From the NCBI GenBank assembly GCA_026706075.1, contig JAPOZM010000088.1:62001-126000 (forward strand): a stretch of DNA of 64,000 nucleotides, written 5' to 3'. Of the stretch, positions 1 to 9,170 are shown piece by piece. Below the pieces are notes generated by a model. That model was given only the letters and a program-made list of their open reading frames with translations, had not been told where the DNA came from and searched no databases. Positions within the stretch are counted from its first letter, which is position 1, and each line of letters starts with the position of its first letter. The stretch is from Gemmatimonadaceae bacterium. Lineage in GTDB: Bacteria > Latescibacterota > UBA2968 > UBA8231. A program made the translations under genes and the position numbers.

Positions 1-922
1 GCCCAGCGTCGAGTTGCTCCTGCTCGCCCGGGTCCTCCACGGGGTGCTCGCAGGCACGGTCACCGCTTGCCTGACCCTGGTCTCCACGTCGACACCCCGG
101 GCCCATCTCGCCTTCGCCCTGGGCCTGATGCAGGGCGCCTTCATGCTCGGCGGCTCGGTGGGGCCACTGGTCGGGGGGCCGCTGATCGAGCTCTTCGGGT
201 ACCGCCACTGCTTCCTGGTCTCAGGTATCGTCGTCATGCTGGCCGGCCTCTGCGTCCAGCTCCAGGTGCGCGAGGACTTCCAGCGTTCCAGGTCGGTGGA
301 GAGCTCCTCGCGCTACCGTCTCCCGGGACGCGACATGGCCCGGCTCCTGTCGCTGCGGCCCTTCCTCGTGCTTGTGGCGACGGTCATCTCCATGTCCTTC
401 GCCTTCGGCTTCATCATGCCAGTGGTGCCCCTCTTCCTGCAGCAGCTGGCGGGTGCCCGTGACATCCTCTCCCTCGCTGGAGTGATCTTTGGCCTGGGTG
501 GTCTGATGGGGGCCGTCTCCTCCGCCGTCATGGGCCGGTTCTCGGATCGTCTCGGCCCGCGCCGCGTGCTCGTGGGCGGACTGTGGGCAGCGGCCGTCCT
601 CTACCTGGCCCAGGGATTCTCCACCACGGTCTGGGCCCTCGGAACGCTGATCATCTTCAGCGGTGTGGCCACCGGGTCGGTGCGGCCCGTGGCCAACTCC
701 GTGCTGACGCGGATCATCGATGAAGAGGACCGGGGCAAGGCCTTCGGGGTCATGTCGAGCATGGCCGCCCTGGGCTGGGCCTTCGGACCCCTCGCCGGCA
801 GCTACCTGGGTGCGGAGCTCGGGTTCCGCTCGGTCTTCTACACGACCTCCGTGCTCTTCCTCATCGTCGGCGGCTGGGTCTGGTTGGCCACGGGCCGTGA
901 CCGCAAGGGATGGAACCGATGA
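1..922 (+). CDS. MFS transporter, C-terminal part (5' truncated by window edge)
   Basis: Hydrophobic multi-TM protein with MFS-like GRFSDRLGPRRVLVGG loop; reading frame is open back to base 1 (PSVELLLLARVLHG). Confidence 0.85.
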   Translation, partial: PSVELLLLARVLHGVLAGTVTACLTLVSTSTPRAHLAFALGLMQGAFMLGGSVGPLVGGPLIELFGYRHCFLVSGIVVMLAGLCVQLQVREDFQRSRSVESSSRYRLPGRDMARLLSLRPFLVLVATVISMSFAFGFIMPVVPLFLQQLAGARDILSLAGVIFGLGGLMGAVSSAVMGRFSDRLGPRRVLVGGLWAAAVLYLAQGFSTTVWALGTLIIFSGVATGSVRPVANSVLTRIIDEEDRGKAFGVMSSMAALGWAFGPLAGSYLGAELGFRSVFYTTSVLFLIVGGWVWLATGRDRKGWNR

Positions 923-1929
923 CCCGACCGAGAGTGCTGGTGGACGCAGGACCGTACGCCACCGACCCGGACTGGAGGCGGCTGGAACAAGCCGCCCAGG
1001 TGGTGCGGGTCACCGAGGAGCGGGACGAGGCCGGCCTGATCGCGGACCTGGCTGGATGTGCGGGGTTGATCACCCAGGGCGGGCGTCTGCCGCCACTCAC
1101 CAAAGCCCTCTTCCGCGCCTGTCCGGAGTTGCGCATCGTCGGTGTGCGGGGGGACCGGTTCGGCAACGGCGTCGACCTGCCGGCTGCCCGCGGGCACGGC
1201 ATTCGCGTCATCGACACGGACAACATCGCTTCCGCCCCGCCCGTGGCGGAGTGGGACCTGGCCATGATGCTGATCTGCCTGCGGAACGCCGGCGCCGTGT
1301 ACCGGCAGATGATGGCCGGTACCGAGACCTGGGCCGTGGCCGGCAATCAGGACTTCGTCCACGGCGAGCTGACCGGGAAGCGGGTGGGGCTGGTCGGCTG
1401 CGGACACGTGGGCCAGCGACTGATCGAGTTGCTGGCGCCCTTCCGCGTCGATCTGCTGGTGAGCGACCCCTACCTGGAGGAGGAAGTCGCCGACGGACTG
1501 GGGATCCGCCGCGGCAGCCTTGAGGAGGTCCTGGACCACGCCGACATCCTCGTGGTGCAGGTGCCGCACACACCGAGGACGGAAGGCCTCATCGGCGCCG
1601 CCGAGCTGGAGCGGCTGGGCGACGGCAGGATCCTGGTCAACTGCAGCCGCGGCAAGGTGATCGATCACCAGGCCCTGGTGGCGCGGCTGCAGGGCGGGCG
1701 GCTGATCGCGGGCCTCGACGTCTTCGACCCGGAGCCCCTGCCCGCCGACAGCGTCCTGCGCCGCCTGCCGAACGTGTTCTGCACCCCCCACATCGCCTGG
1801 TACGCGCCCCACGTCTTCCACCGCTACTTCGGCAGCCTGGTGGACGAATTCATCCGCTTCTTCAACGGGGATGAGCTGCGCTACGAGCTGACCCAGCGGA
1901 TGGTCGACATCCGCCACGGCCGGATGTAG
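910..1929 (+). CDS. D-isomer-specific 2-hydroxyacid dehydrogenase family protein
   Basis: NAD-binding GLVGCGHVGQRLIELLAPF, ILVNCSRGKVIDHQAL and C-terminal TPHIAWYAP motifs. Start may be ATG 919. Confidence 0.9.
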   Translation: MEPMTRPRVLVDAGPYATDPDWRRLEQAAQVVRVTEERDEAGLIADLAGCAGLITQGGRLPPLTKALFRACPELRIVGVRGDRFGNGVDLPAARGHGIRVIDTDNIASAPPVAEWDLAMMLICLRNAGAVYRQMMAGTETWAVAGNQDFVHGELTGKRVGLVGCGHVGQRLIELLAPFRVDLLVSDPYLEEEVADGLGIRRGSLEEVLDHADILVVQVPHTPRTEGLIGAAELERLGDGRILVNCSRGKVIDHQALVARLQGGRLIAGLDVFDPEPLPADSVLRRLPNVFCTPHIAWYAPHVFHRYFGSLVDEFIRFFNGDELRYELTQRMVDIRHGRM

Positions 1930-1947
1930 CCCTCGAGTACACGAAGA

Positions 1948-1984
1948 AGGGGAGGTGCGCCCCGGTTCGGAGACCACCTCCCCT
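1948..1984. terminator. Inverted repeat between convergent genes; possible bidirectional terminator
   Basis: AGGGGAGGTG...CACCTCCCCT, 10-bp perfect stem with 17-nt loop; no clear U tract. Confidence 0.45.
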
Positions 1985-2012
1985 GATGGCATCGGGCTGG
2001 AAACCCGCAGAA

Positions 2013-2972
2013 TCAGCTCTTCTTCGCCTTGGCCTTGCCGGCCTTGCGTTTCTTCGCGGCCTTGGACCTGGCCAAGGCGCGGCCCGGGAAGGTGAGCTCG
2101 GCAACGCCGGACTTGTCGAGCTCGCCCTTGCCAAGGTCGATCATCCGCGCAAACTGGGCCTTCGTCCGTCGGGCCAACGGCAGGTCCAGGCCCTTCTGCC
2201 GCGCCAGGGCCAGGGCGATGCCGGAGTCCTTGGCCGCGTGGGCGGCCGAGAAGTAGCACTCGTGGTCGCGGGCGACCATGTCCTCGCCGTCCGTCTCGAG
2301 GACCCGTGAGTTGGCGCCGGTCTGGGAGAACACCTCCATCAGGACCTCCAGGTCGAGGCCCAGGGCCTTGCCGAGGCCCAGCCCCTCGGCGAGGCCGGCG
2401 GTGTTGATGTTCATCACCATGTTGACCAGGGCCTTCACCTGGGCGGCCTTGCCCGTGGAACCGATGTAGCGCAGGTCGACGCTCATGCTGTCGAGGAGCG
2501 GCTTGCAGCGGTCGAAGACCGCCTTCCGGCCGCCGCACATCAGGTACAGGGTACCCTCGCGCGCCTGGGTGATGGAGCTGGCCATGCAGCCTTCGAGGCT
2601 TCGGGCGCCGGCCTTGGAGGCCCGCTTCTCCACCAGCACGTGGGTGTCGGGGGTGATGGTGGCGCAGTTGATGAAGGTCTTGTCCTTCGCGTCCTGGAGG
2701 AGACTGTCGCCGCGCTCGGGGAAGATCGACTTCATGGAGCGGTCGTCGGTGACCACGGTGATGATGTAGTCGGCCCCTGCCGTGACCTCCGCCAGCGTCG
2801 CGGCGGCCTTGGCCTCCAGCTCCTTGGCGACGGAGGCCGCCAGCTTCGCATTGACGTCGTACACGGTGGTGACTGGGAAGCCGTCATCCTTCAGGTGGCG
2901 GGCGATGTTGGCGCCCATGCGGCCCACTCCGACGACTCCCACGGAGTAGTCGGCTTTCCTGATACGTGGCAT
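2013..2972 (-). CDS. NAD(P)-dependent 3-hydroxyisobutyrate dehydrogenase-family oxidoreductase with Lys-rich C-terminal tail
   Basis: VGVVGVGRMGANIARHL Rossmann start; EGLGLGKALGLDLEVLMEVF; C-terminus ARSKAAKKRKAGKAKAKKS. Confidence 0.85.
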   Translation of the reverse strand: MPRIRKADYSVGVVGVGRMGANIARHLKDDGFPVTTVYDVNAKLAASVAKELEAKAAATLAEVTAGADYIITVVTDDRSMKSIFPERGDSLLQDAKDKTFINCATITPDTHVLVEKRASKAGARSLEGCMASSITQAREGTLYLMCGGRKAVFDRCKPLLDSMSVDLRYIGSTGKAAQVKALVNMVMNINTAGLAEGLGLGKALGLDLEVLMEVFSQTGANSRVLETDGEDMVARDHECYFSAAHAAKDSGIALALARQKGLDLPLARRTKAQFARMIDLGKGELDKSGVAELTFPGRALARSKAAKKRKAGKAKAKKS

Positions 2973-3143
2973 CTCGCGGCTCCTGTCTGCAACAGGTGCG
3001 GTTGAGGTTTTGTCGGAGGGCCGGGAAGATAGCCCGCAGTCCCAGGGGGCACAACGAGAGTTCCGAATCCTCCGGATCGCCGCAATCTGGACACCCTCAC
3101 ACGTCCCCGCTTACCTTTGCCCTCCCTCTCACAGGAGCCTCGC

Positions 3144-3938
3144 GTGAAGATCGGACCTACCCAGATCATCCTGCCCGGCATGAGCCTCGAGGACACCCTT
3201 GGCCTGTGCATCGAGGCCGGGTACGACGCCGTGGAGCTCACCTTCACCGCCTCCGGCAAGGACCTCAACGTCGAGATGAGCGACGACGAGCTCCAGGCCG
3301 TGTCGAGACGCTGCGGCGAGGCGGGGGTGACCATCGCCGCCTCCATCGCGCATTACGCCGAGCGCGGCAACCTGATGAGCCGCGACCCGGTCGAGCGCCG
3401 GGCCTGCAGCCGCTGCCTGGCCCGCTCCCTGGAGATCGCGGGCCGGATCGGCACCGACGCCGTCCTCCTGCACCCGGGCCAGCTCGAGGCGGAAGGGACC
3501 TACGCCCAGGCCTGGGACGATCTCGTGGGCGCCCTGCGGGAGTTGGCACCTCTGGCGGAACGGCACCGGGCGGCGATCGCCGTGGAGAACGTGTGGAACA
3601 AGTTCATGCTGAGCCCGCGCGAGGCGGTGCAGCTCACCGACGAGGTCGGCAGCGAGTGGGTGGGGATCTACCTCGATACGGCCAACATGATGGCCTACGG
3701 CCACCCCGAGCACTGGATCCGCGATCTCGGGAGCCGCATCCGGAAGGTGCATCTCAAGGACTTCGACCGCGGAGCGGGGCGCTTCGTCGACCTGATGGAC
3801 GGCGACACCGACTGGCCGGCGGTGATCGCCGAGTTGCGCGCCGCCGGCTACGACGGCACCCTGATCCACGAGGTCGGCGGCGACCGGGCCAAGCAGATCG
3901 AGATGGCCGCGCGCATGCGCCGCATCGTCGCCGGCTGA
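3144..3938 (+). CDS. Sugar phosphate isomerase/epimerase (xylose isomerase-like TIM barrel)
   Basis: VGIYLDTANMMAYGHPEHWIRDLGSRIRKVHLKDFD is typical of the AP endonuclease 2 family. GTG start at 3144 after AGGAG. Confidence 0.85.
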   Translation: MKIGPTQIILPGMSLEDTLGLCIEAGYDAVELTFTASGKDLNVEMSDDELQAVSRRCGEAGVTIAASIAHYAERGNLMSRDPVERRACSRCLARSLEIAGRIGTDAVLLHPGQLEAEGTYAQAWDDLVGALRELAPLAERHRAAIAVENVWNKFMLSPREAVQLTDEVGSEWVGIYLDTANMMAYGHPEHWIRDLGSRIRKVHLKDFDRGAGRFVDLMDGDTDWPAVIAELRAAGYDGTLIHEVGGDRAKQIEMAARMRRIVAG

Positions 3939-3945
3939 GACTGCC

Positions 3946-4674
3946 ATGGGCGGCACCTACCTGAGAAACTGGCGTGACTTCCAGCCGAAGATCGCCCACC
4001 TCAGCGCCGTCCACTGGGGCGGGCTGAGGGCCGTGGAGAGAGACTCCGGGGACGAGCGAGACCGGCTCACGCGGCTGGGCGGGTTCGCCCGGCACGCCCT
4101 GCAGGGCCGCAAGACCTCCGATCACCACAAGCACGAGAGCTTGGAGCAGGTCTACTACGTGCTGTCGGGCGCGGGGGAGGTCCTCTACGACGGGAGCCGC
4201 TACGCCGTGGAGGCGGGGGACGCCATCTACCTGCCCTCCGGTGTCCACCACCAGATGTTCAACGACGCCAGCGACGACTGGCTCGAGCACCACGTGATCT
4301 CCCAGCCGGTGGACGGCAACGGCGGCCGCTTCTGCGTGCGCCACTGGCGCCAGGCCTCACCGGACGGGGACGGCGGCGGCGCGGTGCGCTGGCGTCAGCT
4401 GGAGCCCGAAGATGGCTGCGGCCCGGGGGCCTGTCTGCGCGGCATGGCTTCCATCGACCGCTGGGCCGTGCAGCCCCACAGCACCAGCGCCGAGCACGCG
4501 GAGGACGAGCTGGAGCAGGTGTGCTACGTGCTCGGAGGCCGCGGAATCCTGCATGCCGCGGGCTCGGAGCACGAGATCAGCGAGGGCGACATGGCCCACC
4601 TGCCTCCGGGCACCCGCCACGCCGTGCACAATCCGCACGAGGATTGGCTCACCTTCCTCGTGATGGCGGCCTGA
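3946..4674 (+). CDS. Bicupin domain protein
   Basis: Two cupin cores: HESLEQVYYVLSGAGEVLYDG...GDAIYLPSGVHH and EQVCYVLGGRGILHA...GDMAHLPPGTRH. Confidence 0.85.
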   Translation: MGGTYLRNWRDFQPKIAHLSAVHWGGLRAVERDSGDERDRLTRLGGFARHALQGRKTSDHHKHESLEQVYYVLSGAGEVLYDGSRYAVEAGDAIYLPSGVHHQMFNDASDDWLEHHVISQPVDGNGGRFCVRHWRQASPDGDGGGAVRWRQLEPEDGCGPGACLRGMASIDRWAVQPHSTSAEHAEDELEQVCYVLGGRGILHAAGSEHEISEGDMAHLPPGTRHAVHNPHEDWLTFLVMAA

Positions 4675-4676
4675 GC

Positions 4677-4907
4677 ATGTCCGCCGAGACGGCCGGGCTG
4701 CATCGAACCCTCGAAAGCCTGATGGCCGCCATCCGCAGCGGTGACGGAGAGGCCCTGCGCCGAGACCTGGCCGCCCTCGACCGTCAGCGCGAGGCTTTGG
4801 GCGAGGAAGCCCCGCCGATGCTCCGGCACTACCTCGAAAGGCGCAGCTACGAGAAGGCCCTCGCCTTTCTCGAGGGTGGTGACGAGAGCCTCGAGGCAGG
4901 GGGCTGA
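4677..4907 (+). CDS. Small helical hypothetical protein
   Basis: ATG 4677 directly after the bicupin stop: MSAETAGLHRTLESLMAAIRSGDGEALRRDL... Confidence 0.6.
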   Translation: MSAETAGLHRTLESLMAAIRSGDGEALRRDLAALDRQREALGEEAPPMLRHYLERRSYEKALAFLEGGDESLEAGG

Positions 4908-5256
4908 GCAGCTTCGAGGGGCAGCCGCCCTGGCCCCCCGCCGCACCTCCCCATCCCGCTGGCAGGACTTCTACGCCGTCATCTCCCGCATCCCCAGGGG
5001 ACGTGTGGCCACCTACGGGCAGATCGCCATCCTGGCGGGCCACCGCGGCCACGCCCGCCAGGTGGGGTATGCCCTGGCCGCCGCACCGGATACGCCCGAC
5101 CTGCCCTGGCACCGCGTCATCAACGCCAGGGGGGAGGTCTCGCCGAGGGCCCGCTCCGAGGCTGTCGGCTATCAGCAGTCGCTGCTGCAGGAGGAGGGGG
5201 TCGAGTTCGTGAAGGGCCGGGTTGATCTGGGGCGCTACGGCTGGGAGGGCTGGTGA
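4876..5256 (+). CDS. Alkyltransferase-like protein (ATL; MGMT DNA-binding fold lacking the catalytic Cys)
   Basis: DFYAVISRIPRGRVATYGQIAILAG...LPWHRVINARGEVS: PWHRVI replaces the PCHRV motif. Start uncertain (GTG 4876 or 4879). Confidence 0.85.
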   Translation: MVTRASRQGAEQLRGAAALAPRRTSPSRWQDFYAVISRIPRGRVATYGQIAILAGHRGHARQVGYALAAAPDTPDLPWHRVINARGEVSPRARSEAVGYQQSLLQEEGVEFVKGRVDLGRYGWEGW

Positions 5257-6620
5257 GGCCGGGGATCCCGGCCGGCAGCCTGGACCGTCCGATTCTGCGG
5301 CTGGCGGTCCCCGGCCTACTGGCGTCGGTCTCCGTACCCCTCATCGGTATCGCCGATACCGCCATGATCGGTCATCTCCCCGAGGTGGCCCTCCTCGGGG
5401 CGGTTGCCACGGCCAGCGTGCTCTTCGACTTCCTGTTCTGGGGCGCCGGCTTCCTGCGCATGGGGACGACTTCGATCGTCTCTCAGCACCACGGCGCCGG
5501 CGACCGCTCCGGAAGCGCCGCCGCCCTCTTCCGGGCCCTGCTGCTCGCCGCCGTCCTCGGCCTGCTCATCCTGATGATCCGGGGACCGGTCGCCGACATC
5601 GGTTTCGTCCTCGTCGGTGGTTCCGAGCAGGTGCAACTGTGGGGCCGGCAGTACTTCGACATCCGTGTTCTCGGCGTGCCCCTGGTGCTGGCCACTCTGG
5701 TCCTCAACGGCTTCTTCCTCGGATCGGCCAATGCCTGGGCTCCTCTCGTGGTGACGGTGGTGACCAATCTGGTCAACATCGTGGCCGACTATGCCCTGAT
5801 CTTTGGGCACTGGGGGGCCCCGGAGTTGGGGGTGATCGGTGCGGCCTGGGCCTCGGTGGTAGCCGCCGCCACCGGCTTCGCCCTGGGGGTGTTGGTCCTC
5901 CTGGCCTTCTTTCGTGAGACGGTCTTCGGCTCCCGGCCTCAATCCCTCCTCGATCCGGGCAGGCTCCGGCACATGCTCTCCACCAACCTCAACCTCTGCG
6001 GCCGCACCCTGTGCCTGCTGGCCGCGCAGCTCTTCATGGTGGCCCTCGTGGCCCGCATGGGCGAGGTGCCGCTGGCGGCGCACGCCGTGGTCTGGCAGCT
6101 GTGGTCCCTGGTGAGCTACGGAGTCGACGGCTTCGCCCACGCCGCCGAAGCCCTCGTGGGCAACCGCCTCGGAGCCGGGGATCGGTTGGCGGCGCGGCAC
6201 TACGCCCGCCGGACCCTCGTCTGGGGGGCTGGGGCCGGACTGCTCTTCAGCGGCATCTACGCCGTCGGCCTGGAGCGGATCGCCGGCTGGTTCACCCCCC
6301 ATGCCGAGGTCGTCTCCGCCGTCGCCTCGCTGACGGTGCTGGTCGCCGTCGTGCAGCCCTTGAACGCGCTGGTCTTCGTTCTCGACGGGATCTTCATCGG
6401 GGCCAACGATGCGACCTACCTCTTCCGGGCCATGGCCCTGGCCGCCTTCGCCGGCTTCGCACCCGCTGCGGTCCTCCTGGTGATCGTCCTCGAGGGCGGA
6501 CTGGTCTCGGCCTGGAGCGCCTACCTCCTTCTCATGCTCGGACGCTTCCTTCCCCTGGCCCGGCGTTACCGCGGCGGGGCCTGGCAGCGAACCTTTCTGA
6601 CCACTTCCACGGGAGTCTGA
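5253..6620 (+). CDS. MATE family efflux transporter (DinF-like)
   Basis: 12-TM protein; LRLAVPGLLASVSVPLIGIADTAMIGHLPEVALLGAVA start is typical of MATE. Confidence 0.9.
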   Translation: MRPGIPAGSLDRPILRLAVPGLLASVSVPLIGIADTAMIGHLPEVALLGAVATASVLFDFLFWGAGFLRMGTTSIVSQHHGAGDRSGSAAALFRALLLAAVLGLLILMIRGPVADIGFVLVGGSEQVQLWGRQYFDIRVLGVPLVLATLVLNGFFLGSANAWAPLVVTVVTNLVNIVADYALIFGHWGAPELGVIGAAWASVVAAATGFALGVLVLLAFFRETVFGSRPQSLLDPGRLRHMLSTNLNLCGRTLCLLAAQLFMVALVARMGEVPLAAHAVVWQLWSLVSYGVDGFAHAAEALVGNRLGAGDRLAARHYARRTLVWGAGAGLLFSGIYAVGLERIAGWFTPHAEVVSAVASLTVLVAVVQPLNALVFVLDGIFIGANDATYLFRAMALAAFAGFAPAAVLLVIVLEGGLVSAWSAYLLLMLGRFLPLARRYRGGAWQRTFLTTSTGV

Positions 6621-6621
6621 A

Positions 6622-6996
6622 ATGTCCTTCTTCCAGGTAGACGACCTGCCCCGGCTGGAGCTGTTTCCGAAGGCCCTCAGCGGCATCGTGCAAGGAGAGC
6701 ACCTGATGCTGTCCTTCCTCGAGCTGGCCCCGGGCTGCCGGATCCCGGAGCACAGCCACCCCCACGAGCAGGCCGGACTCGTGCTGTCGGGGAGGCTCCG
6801 GTTCCGCATCGGCGAGGAGGAGCGCGTCTCCGGCCCGGGGGATGCCTTCCTGGTGCCGCCGAACGTTGTCCACGAGGGCGACGTGGTCGGGGACGAGGCC
6901 TGCCGGGTCCTCGATGTCTTCAGCCCGCCCCGCGAGGACTACGCCGACCGCTACAACCGCTACACGGAGACTTCGCAGGAGACCCGCTGGCGCTGA
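6622..6996 (+). CDS. Cupin domain protein
   Basis: PEHSHPHEQAGLVLSGRLRFRIG...GDAFLVPPNVVHEG. Confidence 0.85.
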   Translation: MSFFQVDDLPRLELFPKALSGIVQGEHLMLSFLELAPGCRIPEHSHPHEQAGLVLSGRLRFRIGEEERVSGPGDAFLVPPNVVHEGDVVGDEACRVLDVFSPPREDYADRYNRYTETSQETRWR

Positions 6997-7074
6997 GGGG
7001 GGACTTGCAGCGCGTATTGTGCCGCCACCACTGATTTCAGAGGATTCACCGAACCGCCAACAAGGAGATCCCTC

Positions 7075-8022
7075 TTGAGCACACGAGAGCTGACCGCAGC
7101 CGACTGCCGCGATGTCCTCGTCGTGGCCATCACACCTCGAGAGCCCGACGGCTCCGTCGATCTGGCCGGCGTAGGCCGCAACGTGCGGCATCTCATCGAC
7201 AACGGGGCCCGCTTCCTGATGCCCATGTGCGGCACGGGCCTGGTCTACGACGCCACCCTGGAGGAGTTCGAGAGCGTAACCGGGGCTTTTGTCGACGCCG
7301 CCGACGGCCGGGCCCTGGTGGTTCCCGGCATCGGCCCGGGCTACGGCCGCGCCCTGGAGATGGCGGGCATCGCCCGCGGTCTGGGGGTGGCGGGAGCCAT
7401 GATCATGCCCATCGTCGGCCCGGCCTCGGCGGGGGGGGTGTCCGTGGGCCTGGCCCGCATCGCGGGGGCCGCGGGCTTCCCGGTAGTCCTGTACCAGCGC
7501 CGGCTCGACATCATGCCCGTGGACGGCGTCGTCGACCTGTGCCACCGCGACGACGTAGTGGCGCTGAAGTACGCCGTTGATGACGTGCAGGCCTTCCGCC
7601 GCATCGCCGACGGCGCCGGGGCGGCGTGCGCCATGGTCTGCGGCATGGCCGAGGATCCCAGCGTGGAGTACCTCCAGGCCGGGGCGGTGGGCTTCAGCTC
7701 GGGGATGGCCAACTTCGTCCCCTGCATGAGCCTGAGGCTGCTCTCCGCCTTCCAGCGGGGGGACGTGGAGGAGGCGGAGCGCCTGCGGAGGCTCATGGTG
7801 CCCTTCGAGGACCTCCGCGGGGAGAACGGGGCCCGCTACTCCGGCTCCGCCCTGCACGCGGCCATGGACTACGCCGGCCTCGCAGGCGGCCCCGTGATCC
7901 CCTTCGCCGAGGACGTGGAGGCCGGTGACCTGCCGCGAGTCCGAGGGTTGATGGACGTTCTCCTGGCCGAGGAGAACCGCTTGCAGGGAGACTCGATCGC
8001 CGCCGGGGGCGGGGCTTCGTGA
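7075..8022 (+). CDS. Dihydrodipicolinate synthase/N-acetylneuraminate lyase family protein
   Basis: TIM-barrel pattern LVVPGIGPGYGRALEMA, VVLYQRRLDI, VVALKYAVDD (Schiff-base Lys). TTG start. Confidence 0.85.
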   Translation: MSTRELTAADCRDVLVVAITPREPDGSVDLAGVGRNVRHLIDNGARFLMPMCGTGLVYDATLEEFESVTGAFVDAADGRALVVPGIGPGYGRALEMAGIARGLGVAGAMIMPIVGPASAGGVSVGLARIAGAAGFPVVLYQRRLDIMPVDGVVDLCHRDDVVALKYAVDDVQAFRRIADGAGAACAMVCGMAEDPSVEYLQAGAVGFSSGMANFVPCMSLRLLSAFQRGDVEEAERLRRLMVPFEDLRGENGARYSGSALHAAMDYAGLAGGPVIPFAEDVEAGDLPRVRGLMDVLLAEENRLQGDSIAAGGGAS

Positions 8023-9137
8023 GCGGAGACGCCCCGCCGGCACGGATCGCCCTGATCGGTCTCGGCGGCGTCTGCTCAAGCGTCCACTACCCCGGCCTGT
8101 CCCGCATCCCCGGGGTGGTGATCACCGCCCTCTGCGACGTGGACCGGGAGCAACTCGCACTCCGCGCCGCAGAGTGGGGCGTGGAAAGCTGCTACTCCTG
8201 CCTGGACGACCTCGCGAGCGCTGCCGATGTGGACGCGGTGGTCATCGCCACTCCCAATCACCAACACCGGCTGTTGATCGAGGGCGCTCTCGGAGCCGGC
8301 TTCCATGTCTTGTGCGAGAAGCCGCTTGGGATGGACCTGGCCGAGGCCATGGAGATCTACCGCCTCGCCGCCGCCTCGGGCCGCCGGCACATGACCGCCT
8401 TCACCTACCGCTTCGTGCCGGCCATGGCCTACCTGAAGTCGCTGGTGAAGGCCGGAAGGCTCGGCCGGGTCCGCCACGCACGGATCCAGAGGCTGCAGGA
8501 CTGGGGGGAGAGGGCCATCGGCTGGCGCCAGTACCGCCGGCTGGCCGGACTGGGGGAGCTGGGAGACATGGGCATCCACCGCATCGACTACGCCGAGGAC
8601 CTGATGGGCCCCATGCGCTCGGTGTGCGCGTCGATGAAGCGGCTCGTGCCCCGGGACCGAACCGGCGACGGCCAGCCCTGCCCACCCCAGGATGTCGAGG
8701 ACTGGGTCGCCTGGATCGCCGAATTCGAGAGCGGCGCCACCGGCGTCTTCGAGATGGGGAAGCTCTCCAAGGGGCGCGGGCCCCGGGGGGACCACGACCT
8801 GGCGGAGATCAACGGCACGGAGGCCTCTGCCGTCTACCAATTGCATCGGCCCCACGAGATCCTCTTCGCCGGGAGGGGAGAGCCCTACCGGGTACGACCG
8901 GTGCCTCCAGCTTACCTCACGAGTCCGGGCTCGCCCAGGGATCCCGCGCAGGGGGATCCGACGGTCACCTTCCGCTACGACCAGGCCTGGGAGTTCATCA
9001 GCGCCATCCGCGGCGAGAGGGAGTGCGTGCCTTCCTTCTACCACGGCATGCGGGCCCAGGCCGTGGCCGAAGCGGTGGAGGCGGCCTCCCGTGAGCGTCG
9101 GTGGGTCGATGTCCCGGAGGTCGCCGCTCCGGCGTGA
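8019..9137 (+). CDS. Gfo/Idh/MocA family oxidoreductase
   Basis: RIALIGLGGVCSSVHYPGL; VVIATPNHQHRLLIEGALGAGFHVLCEKPLGMD. Confidence 0.9.
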   Translation: MSGDAPPARIALIGLGGVCSSVHYPGLSRIPGVVITALCDVDREQLALRAAEWGVESCYSCLDDLASAADVDAVVIATPNHQHRLLIEGALGAGFHVLCEKPLGMDLAEAMEIYRLAAASGRRHMTAFTYRFVPAMAYLKSLVKAGRLGRVRHARIQRLQDWGERAIGWRQYRRLAGLGELGDMGIHRIDYAEDLMGPMRSVCASMKRLVPRDRTGDGQPCPPQDVEDWVAWIAEFESGATGVFEMGKLSKGRGPRGDHDLAEINGTEASAVYQLHRPHEILFAGRGEPYRVRPVPPAYLTSPGSPRDPAQGDPTVTFRYDQAWEFISAIRGERECVPSFYHGMRAQAVAEAVEAASRERRWVDVPEVAAPA

Positions 9138-9170
9138 GACCCGCCCGCCGAGACCCGCTCGCTGCGGCCG

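Noticed and set aside
838-2538. 566-aa minus-strand ORF
   Set aside because: Spans antisense of the 2-hydroxyacid dehydrogenase and an alternative frame of the HIBDH-family gene.
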